64,000 nucleotides of DNA from Bactericera cockerelli. Taxonomy: Eukaryota; Arthropoda; Insecta; Hemiptera; Triozidae. Location of the stretch: contig CM044955.1 of the NCBI GenBank assembly GCA_024516035.1, positions 39,009,506-39,073,505 of the forward strand, in the 5' to 3' direction. The position numbers and the translations under genes are program-made. Below the pieces are notes generated by a model. That model was not told the DNA's origin. It did no database searches and saw only the letters and a program-made list of their open reading frames with translations. Shown piece by piece: positions 34,270 to 48,500 of this stretch (positions within the stretch are counted from its first letter, which is position 1; each line of letters begins with the position of its first letter).

Positions 34270-35133
34270 AGTTCGAATATTTTTTTCGACATGGCCATAT
34301 AATTATGTATTTTCCTTAATTAAAAAAAAACCCTACTCTGAACCCCAGACATGGCCTTAAATATATCTTCCTGACCCTACTGATTGCAGAGGCATGGCCA
34401 TAAATTTAATATATTTTCCTAACGCTATTCTACACCCCAGACATGGCCATAAATGTATTTTCCTAACCCTACTTAAGGCAGAGGAATGGCCATAAATAGA
34501 TTTTCCTAACCCTGTTCAACATCCCAGGTATGGCCATAAATGTATTTTCCTAATCCTAAATAGACTACGCTTTCTGTAGGAAATCCATTATTTGTGCTTA
34601 CCCGCAGATGTCTAGAGATGACCCCACTTGAATTAAAACACCAATTGATCTAAAACTAATATCCAAATCTAAAAAAATTACAAGTTTAAATAAGGTACTA
34701 GTTCGAATATTTTTTTCGACATGGCCATATAATTATGTACCTATTTTCCTTAATTAAAAAAAAACCCTACTCTGAACCCCAGACATGGCCTTAAATATAT
34801 CTTCCTAACCCTACTGATTGCAGAGGCATGGCCATAAATTTAATATATTTTCCTAACGCTATTCTACACCCCAGACATGGCCATAAATGTATTTTCCTAA
34901 CCCTACTTAAGGCAGAGGAATGGCCATAAATAGATTTTCCTAACCCTGTTCAACATCCCAGGCATGGCCATAAATGTATTTTCCTAATCCTAAATAGACT
35001 ACGCTTTCTGTAGGAAATCCATTATTTGTGCTTACCCACAGATGTCTAGAGATGTCCCCACATGAACTAAAACACCAATTGATCTAAAACCAATATCCAA
35101 ATCTAAAAAAATTACAAGTTTAAATAAGGTACT
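34270..35133. repeat. 430-bp tandem duplication carrying a minisatellite
   Basis: The units 34270-34699 and 34700-35133 are nearly identical, starting agttcgaatatttttttcga and ending acaagtttaaataaggtact. Inside each are about five shorter repeats of ccagacatggccataaatgt and attttcctaaccctac. These are the reverse of the minisatellite motifs in the duplicated segment at 1-2372, so the two elements share a minisatellite family. Related units also occupy 33850-33990. Confidence 0.88.
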
Positions 35134-36489
35134 AACTAACTAACTATAGTGATCCACACTGAATGAAAAAATACCTGACTTATTTTTTTTCAAATGACCT
35201 ACCCAAGTGATGGATTTTTTTTTTTTTGATTCCTTCACAGGTAAAATGACCTTTTCTAATAAGATTTTGACTCATCTGATGAACTCCGATCTTAACTGCC
35301 ACTCGTGGCACAAAATGTGAAGCTCCTAAACATTATTGTTCATTGAACAAGATACAGAAGACGTGGTACACTATGTAAGTATGTATACATAGAAAGTACA
35401 TAGTGTACCAACACGAGGGGATATAATTACGAAACCAGCCCTTCTTCTCTCCATGTAGCCCAGTAGAAATAAAGCTACTGCATTTTTGACTTGATGTTAG
35501 ACATTTTTCAGTAGAAAACAAATTGACTACTTCCGGAAACTTGTGTGAGATGTGTAGCAGTTAAAAAACCGTAAAAATTGATCCTTTTAGAGCAATTTTT
35601 TGGATTTTTTGCTACTAACATCTATAAACCGCATCTTATTAACATATTTTTGGCTACTTTAAATCATACTTAAACTCTTCAAAAGTTTTTTGAAGATTTT
35701 ATTATAGCTGACGGATAATGTTAATCTCAACTTGATCAAGGGACTAGTGAGCAAGATATATTTCCTTTTTTTAATCATTTTCCCACCTGGATACGTCTTT
35801 TCTTTAATGAACGGTCACATCCTTAAAAAAAGTTAAAATACCTCTGGGAAAAGAGTTTATAAAAAATTAATCCTGTCAAAAAATTAAGAAGCACAAAATC
35901 TTTCGCGTCCGTACAAAAAATACGAGGAGATATTTTTTTTTTAATTAATTATTTATAAAAACTTCCAAGAAGAAAGAGAAGAGGATAGAAGGAGGGAAGC
36001 TCCAGAGGAAAATAGGAGAGGGGATGGGGCGTACTAGTGGGAAGATAAATAATATAGGAAGATAAAACTTTGATAAAGCTAAACGCATGGAAAAATGTTT
36101 TACAAAATGACTGTTTTTGTAACTACAATTGGTAAACTAGTAAGTAGGTAATTTAAGTGCAATGTGTTGTGCATGTATTAACATTTATGTACCAGTAACA
36201 AAAGTACCATCATCCATATTAATTGAGTACCACTTACATGGGTAAAACTAACCAACGTGACTATGATGACAAGTCTGTTATTTGGGCGCAAAAACTTTTT
36301 AAAATAAAAATGTAGTTTCATAATAACTGAGATAATGGTTATTGTCCCGAATGTCCGTAACATCATCACCAGCGAGTGAAGTTTAAATCACAGACTTCAT
36401 TTTTTTACTTTACTCTATCGAACTTATAAATTTAATAAACTAAAATATTTGTAATAGGATAGTAAAGCTACATTCATGTGTGAATGGTC

Positions 36490-36590
36490 ATTTTCTGCGA
36501 CAGAGGATTTGCTCTCTATTTGCTGGACACTTACGAACCAGGTACCACAATAACATCACCCAGCCGGGGTTAGGTCAGGAAAAATATCAA
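36490..36590 (-). mobile_element. Diverged SINE body fragment
   Basis: The stretch with tctatttgctggacacttac, and then catcacccagccggggttag, corresponds to the body of the 5S-type SINE family in minus orientation. Head and tail are not recognisable. Confidence 0.4.
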
Positions 36591-37004
36591 TCTTTTGCTT
36601 TATTTTTTTCGAATAAATTATGAAATTATTTTCTACTGACTATTCCTCGGTCATCAACGTACGCAGTAGCACAACTACGCTAAATATCGTATACCTAACA
36701 TAATAATATCCTGAACAGAAGATCTAATTTCTTTAAAGGTCAAATGTAAAAAAACTTCAGTAAACGAAACCTTTAGAAGTAAAATACAAAAAGAACAATT
36801 TCAACAGAAATATTACACATATAATACGTCAATGAACAGTTCTGAGAATCCATTGTACGTGACAAGAGAAGCAGTAACAGGCAAGTTCTGATATTTCCGT
36901 AGTTCTATAGACCTTACAGATCCTCGGTAAATCTGGCCATTGTTTCTACAAGGAAGACATCAAGGCAGCCTGCTAATTATTTTCAAACAATAGAAGAAAA
37001 GAAG

Positions 37005-37547
37005 AAAAAACACTGCCAATTATAGACACAATACTTCCTCGTGATTGCTTCACATTGTAAACGCGTGCCAATTTTGAGATTTTATCGAAAATTACTTGTA
37101 TCTCCAAAACGGCTCAACCGATTTTCTTCAAATTTGTTTTATATGGTAGAATATTGTTTTTTCTACATTCTAAATTCCACAAAAAATTCTGTATCGGCAA
37201 GTCGTGGTCCTTATTTTTTTACTTTTTTGTCCAAAATTTCGGATTTTCTGAAATATCAGAGTCAAATTTTAATTAATTAAAAAATAAATATAAATAGTCT
37301 ATGTAAAACAATAACATGCATATACATACAAAATTTCATCGAAATCGGGTGTACCGTTCACGAGATATAAGCGTTTAAATAAAAAGTTAGTGGTCAGGCG
37401 CATGGTCTCTTTCACCCAGAACCGCTAGTATGAATTCGATAAATTTAAAATGGGACCATTTGCAGAATGTCTCCTAGATGTGTGCAAAATTTCATCAAAA
37501 TCGGTCGAGTAGTTTTCGAGATTTGCGCGTTACAAGGAATCGTTTTA

Positions 37548-37597
<50 letters not shown>

Positions 37598-37750
37598 CGA
37601 CAGACCGACAGACGGACACAAAACCAAATTTACTCAGTAGGTTATGAAACGTCCAGAAAAAATTGAAATCGGAGCAAAAAAATATTTTTTTTTACAAAAA
37701 CGAACACAATACTTCCGATTTCTAATCTTAGAAATTTATCGGAAGTAAAA
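37005..37750 (-). repeat. R2 dispersed repeat, full copy, reversed, with expanded GACA tract
   Basis: It is in inverted orientation to 15031-15730 and collinear with it over the whole length. The copies differ mainly in an expanded (GACA)n microsatellite at 37549-37605. Both copies are in DIP introns, in opposite orientation, so the pre-mRNA could fold them together. Confidence 0.8.
37549..37605. repeat. (CAGA)n microsatellite
   Basis: About 13 perfect tetranucleotide units of gaca/caga lie within the R2 copy. It reads QTDRQTDRQT on one strand and SVCLSVCLSV on the other; neither is a gene. Confidence 0.9.
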
Positions 37751-39586
37751 TGAATGCATATATCCTTTCAACTTTCCGCCTTTTTGAACTAAAGCCATTT
37801 ATCAAGAACTACCTATCACATTTTCTTTGACATTTTTCTGGTGAGATATCCTAAAATGTGACCTTTTATGAAGAGGGACAGCAGTAAAATGTTCCGATTT
37901 AAAGAGAATCCAATAGCTCCGAACGTGAATAGCTCTTTTAGATTTTCTAGGATCATGAAGACTGAACATCTAAAAATTATTGTTTTCATGATAAAAATCA
38001 TGTGGATATATTAACATCTTGTGAGGAAGGAATCATACTGAGTATAGTTTTACTTTGGCATCAGGAGAAATTTTATTTGCACCCTTAAGCCCCCGAATAT
38101 CAAGAGCGAAGCCATTGATTTGGCAAAGGAGTAATTGTAGTCCGCCGATGAAGAATTAGACATTTACAATGGTATTATTTTATGTCATATGAAATATTGG
38201 GTTGGATTGAAGACATTTATTTGCACAAAAGGGCAATTTGTTTTGAAATCGTTGCTTAAGCTGTCTTCAATGTTATAACGAGCTTCAACACAAGAAACCT
38301 TTGAGGAACAATCCAATAATCGTGTGGGCAACTTTTCTTCTTTTTGAATTATTTGCACTGATAATTTGAACAATATTTTGCATATTTTCTGAAAGTTTAT
38401 TGCAAATATCTTTGGAAGATAAAAAAAACTAAAAGACTTTACCTTTGAATCTCATTCAGTGGAGTCTATTCAAATATTCTATTCAGATTGTTTCCTATTG
38501 TCTTAGAATTAGATGATGAGAAAATGATACATAATTATTATAGTTATATAGGGGAGTAGGAGGAGAGGGTCCAGGTATTATGAAGAGTAACTTTGGAGGA
38601 GAACACATGGGGAGGACAAAATGACAGTAAATCTGAACAGTTTAACCATTACCAGCCTTGCTCATTGATGCAATGATATAAATACTATAAATAAAGTTTT
38701 TAATGTAAATAATTGTTTCACAAAATTACAAAGTCAAAATAATACAAAATTACAGTGCATAGGTATAGATTTTTTAGGAGGTATGGTCTATAGTCTGTTG
38801 ACTACCAATGCTACCATGACATCGCTTACGATGACGTCATCATTGTATCCGTCGAAAACAATAAATTGATGAATATTTTTTCCCATATTCTTTGACATAA
38901 TATTGTTAGTGACTATTTCTTTATATTCTTCTCTTGTTCTTCTCAAATCCTCTATGTCATTTTATAGTCTGGAAGTAGTTTCAATCTTCTCTATGTACTT
39001 CTGTTTTTCAGAACACATGCTACAATGCTACATGCACATTTACATAATAAACACTTTAGTCTACTCCTTTTCCTTTCAAGTTCTTAACAGTGAGAAGATT
39101 TCATTTTGTAGGCTCGTCGCGTATCTGAGGGATGTGTAAGGGAACTTATTTCATACTTATTTACACAATTACCTATACCATAAGGCTTGCTTTGCAAACG
39201 TGAAAGTTACACATTTCATTGCTATTTACACAGTTATACAATACAAGATACCTCTTTCATTTTTATTTAAACAATTATACAAAATGTTATAGCTATTTGA
39301 TATTTAAAATATTTAAACACGTTGTAGTTTTTTCATACATATTTACACATTTATTATACACTACGTGGTTCCTGTTGGTTATTAATGTATACAATTTTAA
39401 TATAGGTACGTGCTAACTAGGTATTTAATTATTAAAACAATTATTAAATACTTTGTTTTCGCTTGCTGTTCTTGTTTCTCATCATGACCAACGCGGCTTT
39501 CATTGGCCATTTGCACACTATTGAGTAGGGCCGGGTGCTCATGTTTCCTCTGGCCATGGGAATGGAATCCAATATTAGGAGATAAG

Positions 39587-39860
39587 ACAGCGTCGATGAC
39601 ATGTTGAATACACCGGTTCCCTTCAGAACACCGAAGTTAAGCGACATCCAGCGAGGTTAAGAATTGGATGGGTGACCATTCAAATTCTAATTCTCGTGAC
39701 GCTGGCTTTTCACGGCCCCACTCAGGCTGGGTGAGGTCAATGTGAGTAGCAGGTTTGTGAGTTTCCTGCGAATGGAGGGTAAAACCCCCGTCGTGATATG
39801 ACCATGGCAGTTGAAAGCGACGTTAAACCCCACATAAAAAAAAAATAAAAAAAATAATAG
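39587..39860 (+). mobile_element. 5S rRNA-derived SINE, copy c
   Basis: This copy is full length in plus orientation, with a 5S head, body and A-rich tail (aaaaaaaaaataaaaaaaa). Flanks share taggagat (left attaggagataag, right aataggagatgat), a probable target-site duplication. It lies in the large intron between the two Ig1 exons. Confidence 0.88.
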
Positions 39861-41689
39861 GAGATGATTATATGGGTACTCATTTTCTTAATGAGTGAAG
39901 GTCTGTAGGTATATGACATTGTATAATAACTCTATGTATTGCAAAGCTTGAAACCACCTCCGGAATCGTTAACTTTTAGATGATAATATATAATTTAACA
40001 AACCACAAACTTTCACTACTCACTGAAAATGTTTGTGAAGAAATAACTACAGGAGATATTGTGAGTAGGACACACGGACCCAGGCCTGCCCTAACGCCCT
40101 GTACATACATCTGTTGTGCTGAATATTTTATAAAGCTCTCAGTCTTAGCATATCCAGGAAAACCTTTATACAAGCTGAGGCAAGAGAGGAAGAATGTAAA
40201 AATGGGTTCAGATAAAGTAAAATACAATATTTATATCAAGGTAGAGTAAACATGTACTTCTGTACATGCATGTGTGGGGTAGACGGTGCGGCAGGATAAG
40301 CTACTAGTACTGGTATCAGAAGTCTGGGGGGAGGACGAATCATTATCTCCCCCCTGAGAGGTGAGGAGGGCTGATCGTGAAGATTTTATGTAGGTACTTG
40401 GTTCAGGAGCTGAGGCTGCCAGTAAAAGTCAAATTGATAGGAATGATAGGGAATATTTTATTTTATGACGCTTCACTGGGGCTGGGAGAGAAAGGGTAGC
40501 GGCAAGTGATGTCAGGGGAATGAAAGTGGTCTGCTCGGGCAAGGAATATTATGAACGTGTTTATAATAAAAAGGAAATCTTTGAGGACCTTTGAATATAA
40601 AAAAAATGGTAGAGGGTTGATAAAGCTTTGATTTTATTTGAGTTTGGCCATCGTTAGTATAATAATGCTCTTCCAAGATAAAAAGTGGCTTAAAGTACGA
40701 GTACATTGGATAAAATAAGTGAAATCTTATCTTCGCTCATTATAGCTCGATACTTTGATAATTTAACTATATTAGATTTTTTCACTATCTGAAAAATACC
40801 ATGAATCATGTGGGTATGTTTTCTGAATATAATAATGTTAGGTTGTATTAAGTTATTAGTTCAAGGCTATTATCGTGGGCGCACAAAATTCGGCTAGAGG
40901 AAACTCTTATTCATTTTAATAACTAATCGGCACAGCATTGCGCCACATCAGGAATGCATGCCCCCCTAAATTTTCTGGAAAGTTAAACTGGATAAAATGA
41001 AGTTTGAGGAAATTTTGCATTAAAGTGTAAAAAATCCAGAAAACCTTTCCAATATAACATTGGATAGGTTAGGTTTTCGGGATTTTATTTCACTATGATC
41101 TATTTAAAAAAAGCATGTATCCAAGGATGAAAAAGTCGACTCCAGCCTTTTTTCTTCATTTTTATGTCTTAATTTTGGGGAGACATAAAATTTCTTTTTT
41201 GATTTTGGCCAAGGCCGCCACATACTTCAGGTCGACTCAGTTTGTTGCTTTCTTTTATGAAAAACCTTGCACCATAACACAACACACTTCTTGATTTAGA
41301 AGAAAGAAATAAAATGAAGTTTTATAATAAATAAAATTATTTCCCTTGTAAGGGAATCGAATATCGAGCCCATGAAGTAATAAAGAAATATTGGAATGAT
41401 AGGAATGCAGATGAGGGATATTTTTCATAATTAGTTAAAATACTGATTTTTAACATGGAATTTTTTGCTATAAATGCATTTGGTTCACATAGCATAACAA
41501 GACACTTAATAACATAATTTGCCCACGTACATAATTACACGTACACGTAACATAATTTAAAACAAATGTCTCAACCATGAGCATATGAAATGGTTTAAAA
41601 ATAGCTCTATCAGAAAACTGTCTGATAAGGAAAGTGTTCTCCTAGGAACTCTAACCAAACAGGGGAAGAGGACGAGTATATTATGAGGG

Positions 41690-42080
41690 AGGGGATTGAG
41701 GGAGTTAGGAGGAGAACAGGAGTACGAAATGGGAATGAGGAAGGAAAATAAGGAGACAGTGCCCTGGTAAACACTGATGTTTCCTTCATTAAATAATAAT
41801 ATTAACCCAATGTCTCCACCTGTACCTTCCATGCAACTTGTGAAGCGGACAGATGATCGAAAAAGAGATGAGAATGAAACAGAAGTATTGAATAAGAAAG
41901 GTAGGAACAAGAGTAAACTAAATATAAAAGAAATTACGTTAGGAAGAGACAGATTACGAGGAGGAAGAGAGATGGATATAGTTAGGACGGATTTAGATTA
42001 GGAGGGGAGGGAGTAAGAGTAAGGAATAGACAGACTAAGGAGGGAGAGAAAGTAGGGAGATACAGATTAGCAGAAAGAAA
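41690..42080. repeat. Purine-rich tract
   Basis: About 390 bp with strong A/G bias on the plus strand (gaggaggaagagagatgga, ggaggggagggagtaagagt). It is partnered by a C/T-rich tract at 42340-42545 (cctcctccatatcccccccc). Short ORFs in both are composition artefacts. Confidence 0.7.
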
Positions 42081-42339
42081 CAATCAGTTGCATGATGTCT
42101 ATTTGGAAGAAATCAATACCCGTTCTTCCGCAATCAAAGACGTTGGATGGCGCAACTAATTTTCAAAGACCTCTGCTGCTGGAGTAATTTAAATTTTATA
42201 ACTATGTGCGAGCACAGGGAACATGCCGCCTGGCCCAGCCTGACTGGGGCCTGCGGGGGAAGCGCAGCAATTAGTGAGCGATGAGAAAAAAAGAAAAGGA
42301 AATTCCTTATTTCACCCGCAACCTGCTGATGTCTACCAC

Positions 42340-42545
42340 TCCTTGCTTCCTTCTCACTACACTAGCCAGCTTTCCCATCTCCCCTCTTTGCAAATCCTCC
42401 CTCTTCTTCCCAACTCACTTTCCTCCTCCATATCCCCCCCCCCCCCCATTTACCCTTCACCATTCATTCCCCTTCTCGTTACCGTCCTCTCTATTGCTAT
42501 CTCTCTTTCCCTCCAACTCTTACTCCCCACTCATCGTTCTTTAAT
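42340..42545. repeat. Pyrimidine-rich tract
   Basis: About 200 bp of mostly C/T on the plus strand with a C run at 42436-42448. It could pair imperfectly with the purine tract at 41690-42080 or form a triplex. It has no gene; open frames on the plus strand reflect the lack of purine-starting stop codons. Confidence 0.7.
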
Positions 42546-45511
42546 TCTTTCAATATTCTCTGATAAATTATGATTGCTTCCTGTTTCCTGCATTAAAATA
42601 TTAATTAACAAATTGGAAGTTACCTAGTTGAAAGTAATGAAATTGCTCATGGGCAAATTACATTTGAACTGACTCCCTGATGGAAAAATAAGGGGGTGTA
42701 TTGAGGGGTATATGTTGTAGTACTTTATCATAGCTGGCTCAATGGATAAAGGCTTGGCTACCACTGAATGAAAGATCACATTTAATTTTTTGGGAAACGT
42801 ATTTTTTTCAATAATTATTTTAGTAAACGTCACAGTATTGTGAAAAATAAATAATAATACACATTAATACGGTAATCAAAAAGGGTGTTTCAGTCCAGTT
42901 TGCATAGAAGTTCTGCGAAACAATATACTTTTTCTTTTCCCACATGTAGTTCATGTAAGTTGTGAGCCAACTGAGCATTAAATAATAAACATTTTTTTTT
43001 TTTTGGGCAATGCTGTTTTCTCTATTCACTTCATTCCTTTATTTTTTTGAAACTTGGATGGGGAAAAAATAGCATTTGTTCTGTGTTCGGTGGTGGTGGC
43101 TGGAAATTTATGGGACATTTGGGCAGACGTGGAGCACCTCTACATGCATAAAAAGTCAATTAAATACTAGATGCCCGCCCTCTCTCCCCTCGCCTGGCTT
43201 TCTTTATATTGACTTTCCAACCGAATGTCTCCTCGGAGATTTCCAGTTGAGACTTTCTCTACTTTTCTTATTAGATTCCTTGAATTCGCTCAGCTGACCT
43301 TTTCAGAGTTCACAGTTGGTTAGTTGGAACTTCTGAGCAAGATTTTTCGTGTTCAGTCCTCGTTTGGAAGTTTGACTAGTCTATTCCATCGATTTATTAG
43401 GTTACATACCCCCAAACGTTTTGGAACTCCAACCACTTTCTGTTTTCTTCCTTCTTCTCCACTATTGATGTTATTCAAGTGACAAACAATCACTGACTGA
43501 GTTGTGACTGCCGATCACTGTCCGCCATGGTGATATTTTTCAACATTTCACATTTGTATTGCACTTTTGTAATGAAATAGACTGCTTTTTTATTGCACTT
43601 GTAGTGATCGATAAGCCAAAAGACAGGTTAGTGGCTTTCTTGAAAATTCCATAAAAGCAGCCGGAGTGACAACTCTCACCTATACGGAGACAGGACGCTG
43701 GGAGCAAGATGTTCTGTTTGCTACAGGAATAATTTATTTAGTTTATCGTGAAAGTACAACTTTTTCTTTATGACTCCAGGTTTCCTTCTTATTATAAAAA
43801 AACCTAACCTGATTTTTTTTGCGTACCCCCGTGTCCCCTGCCTCCATCATGGAAAAAGTAAATTTTCCAGCTTATATTTTATTTACAAACATGTGATTTA
43901 ACATATTTTCTCTTATTTGTCATCATTTATTCAAACGTAAAACACATTTATTCAAACAAATTCTTTACATCTTTTCCTGGACCTTCTTTTTTCTTTTGTG
44001 TAGAAGGGTTTCTTTTTCATCGATAGCTTTCAAGTAGAATATTTATTTTCGCTAAATACATTTCGTAAAAGATACACACATTACACACATATAAAGAAGT
44101 ATAGTTATAATCAAAATCAGAAAAGTAGTAACTCTCAAAAAACTCGAAATAGAACCAAAATATCCTCCAGTGGCGGATATTTTGGGTTTTGAAAGTTGAT
44201 TTTGGCGATTTTGGCAAAACGGTTAACGACATCAAAAAATGTATGAAAATTAACCCCCCAAAAACCATAGATAAAACCCCCTTATCCGAAATGATTTTTC
44301 TCATATGTAATTTATTTAGCCGCCCAGAGGCGAAATTTCGAATTTCAGGCGAAATTTGGCGACAACTTGGAGATATCAAAAAATTCATGGGAATTAAGAA
44401 GGAGTTAATTTGTCACCTTTACGTTTTCGGCAGGAGAAAACAAGACGAGAAAGAAAAGGTTTTTGGGCAAAATGTCGCGAGAACACCAGAGAAAATCCTT
44501 CCTCCCTCCTGAGGACAACAGAGCCAGGTTGTCGCTACATAAACATTTGCATATTACCTATCTAACAACACGACGTCCCTATCCTGAGTTATATATACAG
44601 GGTAACCAGTAGGTACAACAAACTCAGGAAAAATACCGTAATGTCCATTCAATAACAATATAATTAATGATAAAAACAAATAACAATAAAAACAATGATA
44701 TACTACTACAAACAAACGAATATTGTGGTATTAACAAGTGAAATCGTTTTATGTTTACCTTAATGTACATTTAAATGCTAAAATTGATAGAAATTGAAGT
44801 AAATATTCATAAAAAAATCTAGTTCAATGGTTATTCAGTATATCAATCGATTAGTCTACGCTCTCACCCAGTATAACGCTTACGGGGAATTTTGTGTGCT
44901 CCTTTGGAGACTAGGTAATAATTTTCACGTTGTTTTATTTATTATACGGAAATCTAATTTGATTTATACTCTACATTGGCTTAATCTTGGCTTAGTTCTT
45001 TTAAACGTTTCTTGTCAGCATTTGCGTCAGATTTCTAAGACCTGGGAATTAGTAAATCCTTCCCACTCCCCTCACCATAACTCTCTTCCTACTCCAATGT
45101 TGATCCTACGTTCCTTCTATCTCTCTCCCTCTCTTTCCAACACATGTCTTTCCCTCTCTATCTCTCTTTTCTCTATTCCTCTCTTTCTCTATCTCTCTTT
45201 CCCTTTTTATCTCTCTCCCTCTTGATAGTGAGAACTTTAAATTTTTAAACTCTGACAGTGAAAGTCCCCTCATGCAAGGGGCGAGTTTGTCTGAAGACCG
45301 ATCCTCTTTAGTTTGATTATTATTATTATACACTTATAAATAGGGACAGACCAATGTACAAATAGATAATTACAAATTATTATAACTAATTGGAATAAAA
45401 AAAGAAAAACTGAACTAAAGGGCGGGGTTATTGCCTGTGGCAATCTGATTGATCTCATTATCAGTTTACGAACATGGATATTTACATTTTTATTCACTTA
45501 CTCTACAATCA

Positions 45512-45538
45512 GATTTCTCTCTCTCTCTCTCTCTCTCT
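45512..45538. repeat. (TC)n microsatellite
   Basis: About 12 units of tc lie in the large intron, 280 bp after a wider pyrimidine tract (45060-45230). Confidence 0.9.
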
Positions 45539-48500
45539 TCGAATTCGAAAATTTTCTCAAATTTCTTCAAGTAAATCGTACCGATTTATACTGTATCAAT
45601 TAATATTTTTAAAAATACTCCTCAAATACTCAGAAAATTGGATCTAATTATACAAAATACGCAGAGATATTGATAAGAGGGCTCAGTACACTGAACAATA
45701 AAAACATAAATCGTTACCTACACAGTAAGTATAAGTATTATTTTAAGTACATACATACTTCCCACACGCAATTAAAGCAGCAAAATTATAACAAATTATA
45801 AATTTCTATAGCTACCTTTGACTTTTTTGTACAAGTAGGTATTAATCCAAAATACAACATGATTACGTGCCAACCTATGAACCTCAACCTACACACTTAT
45901 ACATCTGTGAAGCTTAAAATGGCAATGTATGAGAAGATAATAACATTATGTTGGGGAACAAAGTATCAAAAACCGTTGAAGCTCGCTCCTATTGTTCCTA
46001 TTATCATGTACCCAACAGACCTACCTACACATTATTCATAATGTAGGTAGAACGGTACAAAATGTAGTTAATATTAGAGAAAAATTGGAAAAAGCGAGAC
46101 ATATGGAGAAGAGAGGAGAGAGAGAGAGAGGGATAGAAACTGAGGAACGCTTATTTCAGATTCAAACTACTATAAAAATGTATAAAATTTAAATATACGA
46201 TAAAATATATGCTGGCGAGGGAGAAGATATGTTCATAAAACTGGCGGTTTGGTATGAGAGAGGGATGTAATATGTAACAAGTACGTGCAGATCATACTGA
46301 GTGTTGAAATTATCCCTGGATATCATGCAGTAGAAAATGGAAGCACGATGTTCCCTTTGGAGTCCCTCATGCAGTAAACTCAAGTAGTTATGTGGATCTT
46401 TAGGTTTTGAGGATTTTTGTGATAGAAAGGGCAATGGTTGAGTATCCTGGGGAGATTCAATGTGGATGGCACAGGTTTGTGACTTTTGTCCATGGAAATT
46501 AAAATAGATCTTACGTCAATTCAAGACTACTATTTCCAAAGAGCATGGCAGCATAGGCTGGGTTTTACCACACCCAAAGTGCGTTCAAGTCTAAGTGATA
46601 GTAAAGTTCTCCTAAAATTGACCACCTGAAATGAGAGAACCAATCAAACTGTAGGCAACTGTGGGAATCCCGTAAAAGTTATTGTTGAGGAATATTTTGA
46701 TTGCACGTCTTCTGTTTTGTAGTAGAGGTAGCTCTAATATCTGAAAGTTGAATTTTGAGTTTCACTATCACATTAACTTGAATGGACTATTTTAACAAGC
46801 TTGATTTGCTTTTTATAACGTTAAGAGTGTACTGTAACAAAATTCAAATTGTACATCCTAGATGAAGCTATACAGTTTTTTATCTTCATCTGGACGATGC
46901 TGAAGCTATACAGTTACTATTTTTAAATCTAGGCGGTGATGAAGCACCGTCCCGATCATGGCGGAATCCCGATCTGTTTTGGAATCTTTTTAGCATGTAC
47001 CGAAAAATGGAATTATGAATCAAGATATCAACATGAAGTCCATTCAACCTGAATTGTATAATTATGATAATTATCAAAATCATTTCAAAGCTGTTGTTGA
47101 CATAAATACTTAGTTACCTAGTAGTTACTTTATCTTTATGGTAAAATAATTTCTCATGTGCTTGTTTCACTAGTAAGGGTAGTCACAGGGTAGGTACATT
47201 ATTTTCTTGTGCTCTGATGAAAAATATGCAGTCCTGATGTTAACTGCATAATATTCTTCCACTCTGATGCAATATGCAAGTAACAGATTTCACCAACAGC
47301 ACCGAGACACTTTTCATTACCGCTGTGAATTTGTTTTTATTATGTCAAAATTTACACTTGGGAAGTTCGTAAGTCTTCGTTTTTCCAAAAAAAAAATCAT
47401 TTTCCTAGTAGTGATGGGGCGGGGGGAGTATTAACTCAAGTGAACTCGAATTCCATAAGTTTTGGGTCGGTTAATCGAGTTGGAACTCAAGATTGGGAAC
47501 AATGGAGTTAAAAATCGATGTATGAATCTTCACTGGAATGTCTTGAGTGCCATCAGTAAATTTACTGGTAGGTGTACTGAAGGATAGGGAATAAGAAACT
47601 TCTGTTTTTTAATCCTTTTTTTCAAATTTCATCACAAATATCTTTTGATTTATTATTTAGATACTAGTAAGTTCGCCCTGTTTCATTGAACTTGAACATT
47701 GAAAAAGGAAATATCCTTTTTTCAGAATAACAAAAATCAAACTTTAGCACACGTACCTAGTAAAGTTCTGCAGGTCTGCAGGTGAGTTCCTCTTCCTTCA
47801 GAGAAAAATAAAATAGAAGACCATTTCAGTCTTCAGGAAACTTTCTCAATACGATTGAAGCAATAATCAAATTTATAATTATTCCATCCCAGGCGTGAAA
47901 TCGTTTGACACAAATTCTAGTACGAACTTCAGCCATTAAAAGTTCCATCTGTCGGGCATGAGTTGGTAGGTAGTTTGAATTTTTTAACAACCTACTTGAA
48001 TTTTTTTATCACATTTTTCTCAATTAATTAAATTTTATATTGCTGCACTTTCTCCATTTGGAAATTCCGATTTTCATAATCATCGTTTCTGTAATGAACA
48101 TGTTTTTTATCACGTCTGCAGGACAATTTTCTCATTTCAAGTTGGCGGGAAGAGTGCAGGGTTGCTGACTTGCTGACATACTTTAACGTTTTGACTCGTA
48201 CAATTATGTGGGTAGAATACAATAATATGATAGTACAAGTTTTCTGATGCAGATGAGGTATTTGTGATTTTACTGTTACCATCAATGTAGTGAAAAATAA
48301 AAAGTCTAATCGTGTCCTTTATTTAATTCAATAATAATTATCATATATTTTTAAAATTAAAGAATGTGAAACACCTTATCCAGTAAGTGTCCAGAGCACT
48401 GCGAAATGGACCAGCTAGAACACAACCACAACCATCTACTCCATTTTTTTGAGGTTAAAATACATATAAATATATATTTTAACGACCGCCACCCCCAATG

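Noticed and set aside
37445..37666. ORFs with CLSVCLSV / QTDRQTDR repeats
   Set aside because: Produced by the CAGA microsatellite in the R2 repeat.
42274..42573. Proline/serine/leucine-rich ORFs
   Set aside because: Composition artefact of the pyrimidine tract.
44189..44512. 107-codon ORF on the plus strand
   Set aside because: Contains internal near-repeats (ggcgaaattt) and shows no domain, splice sites or conservation cues; kept out as unsupported.
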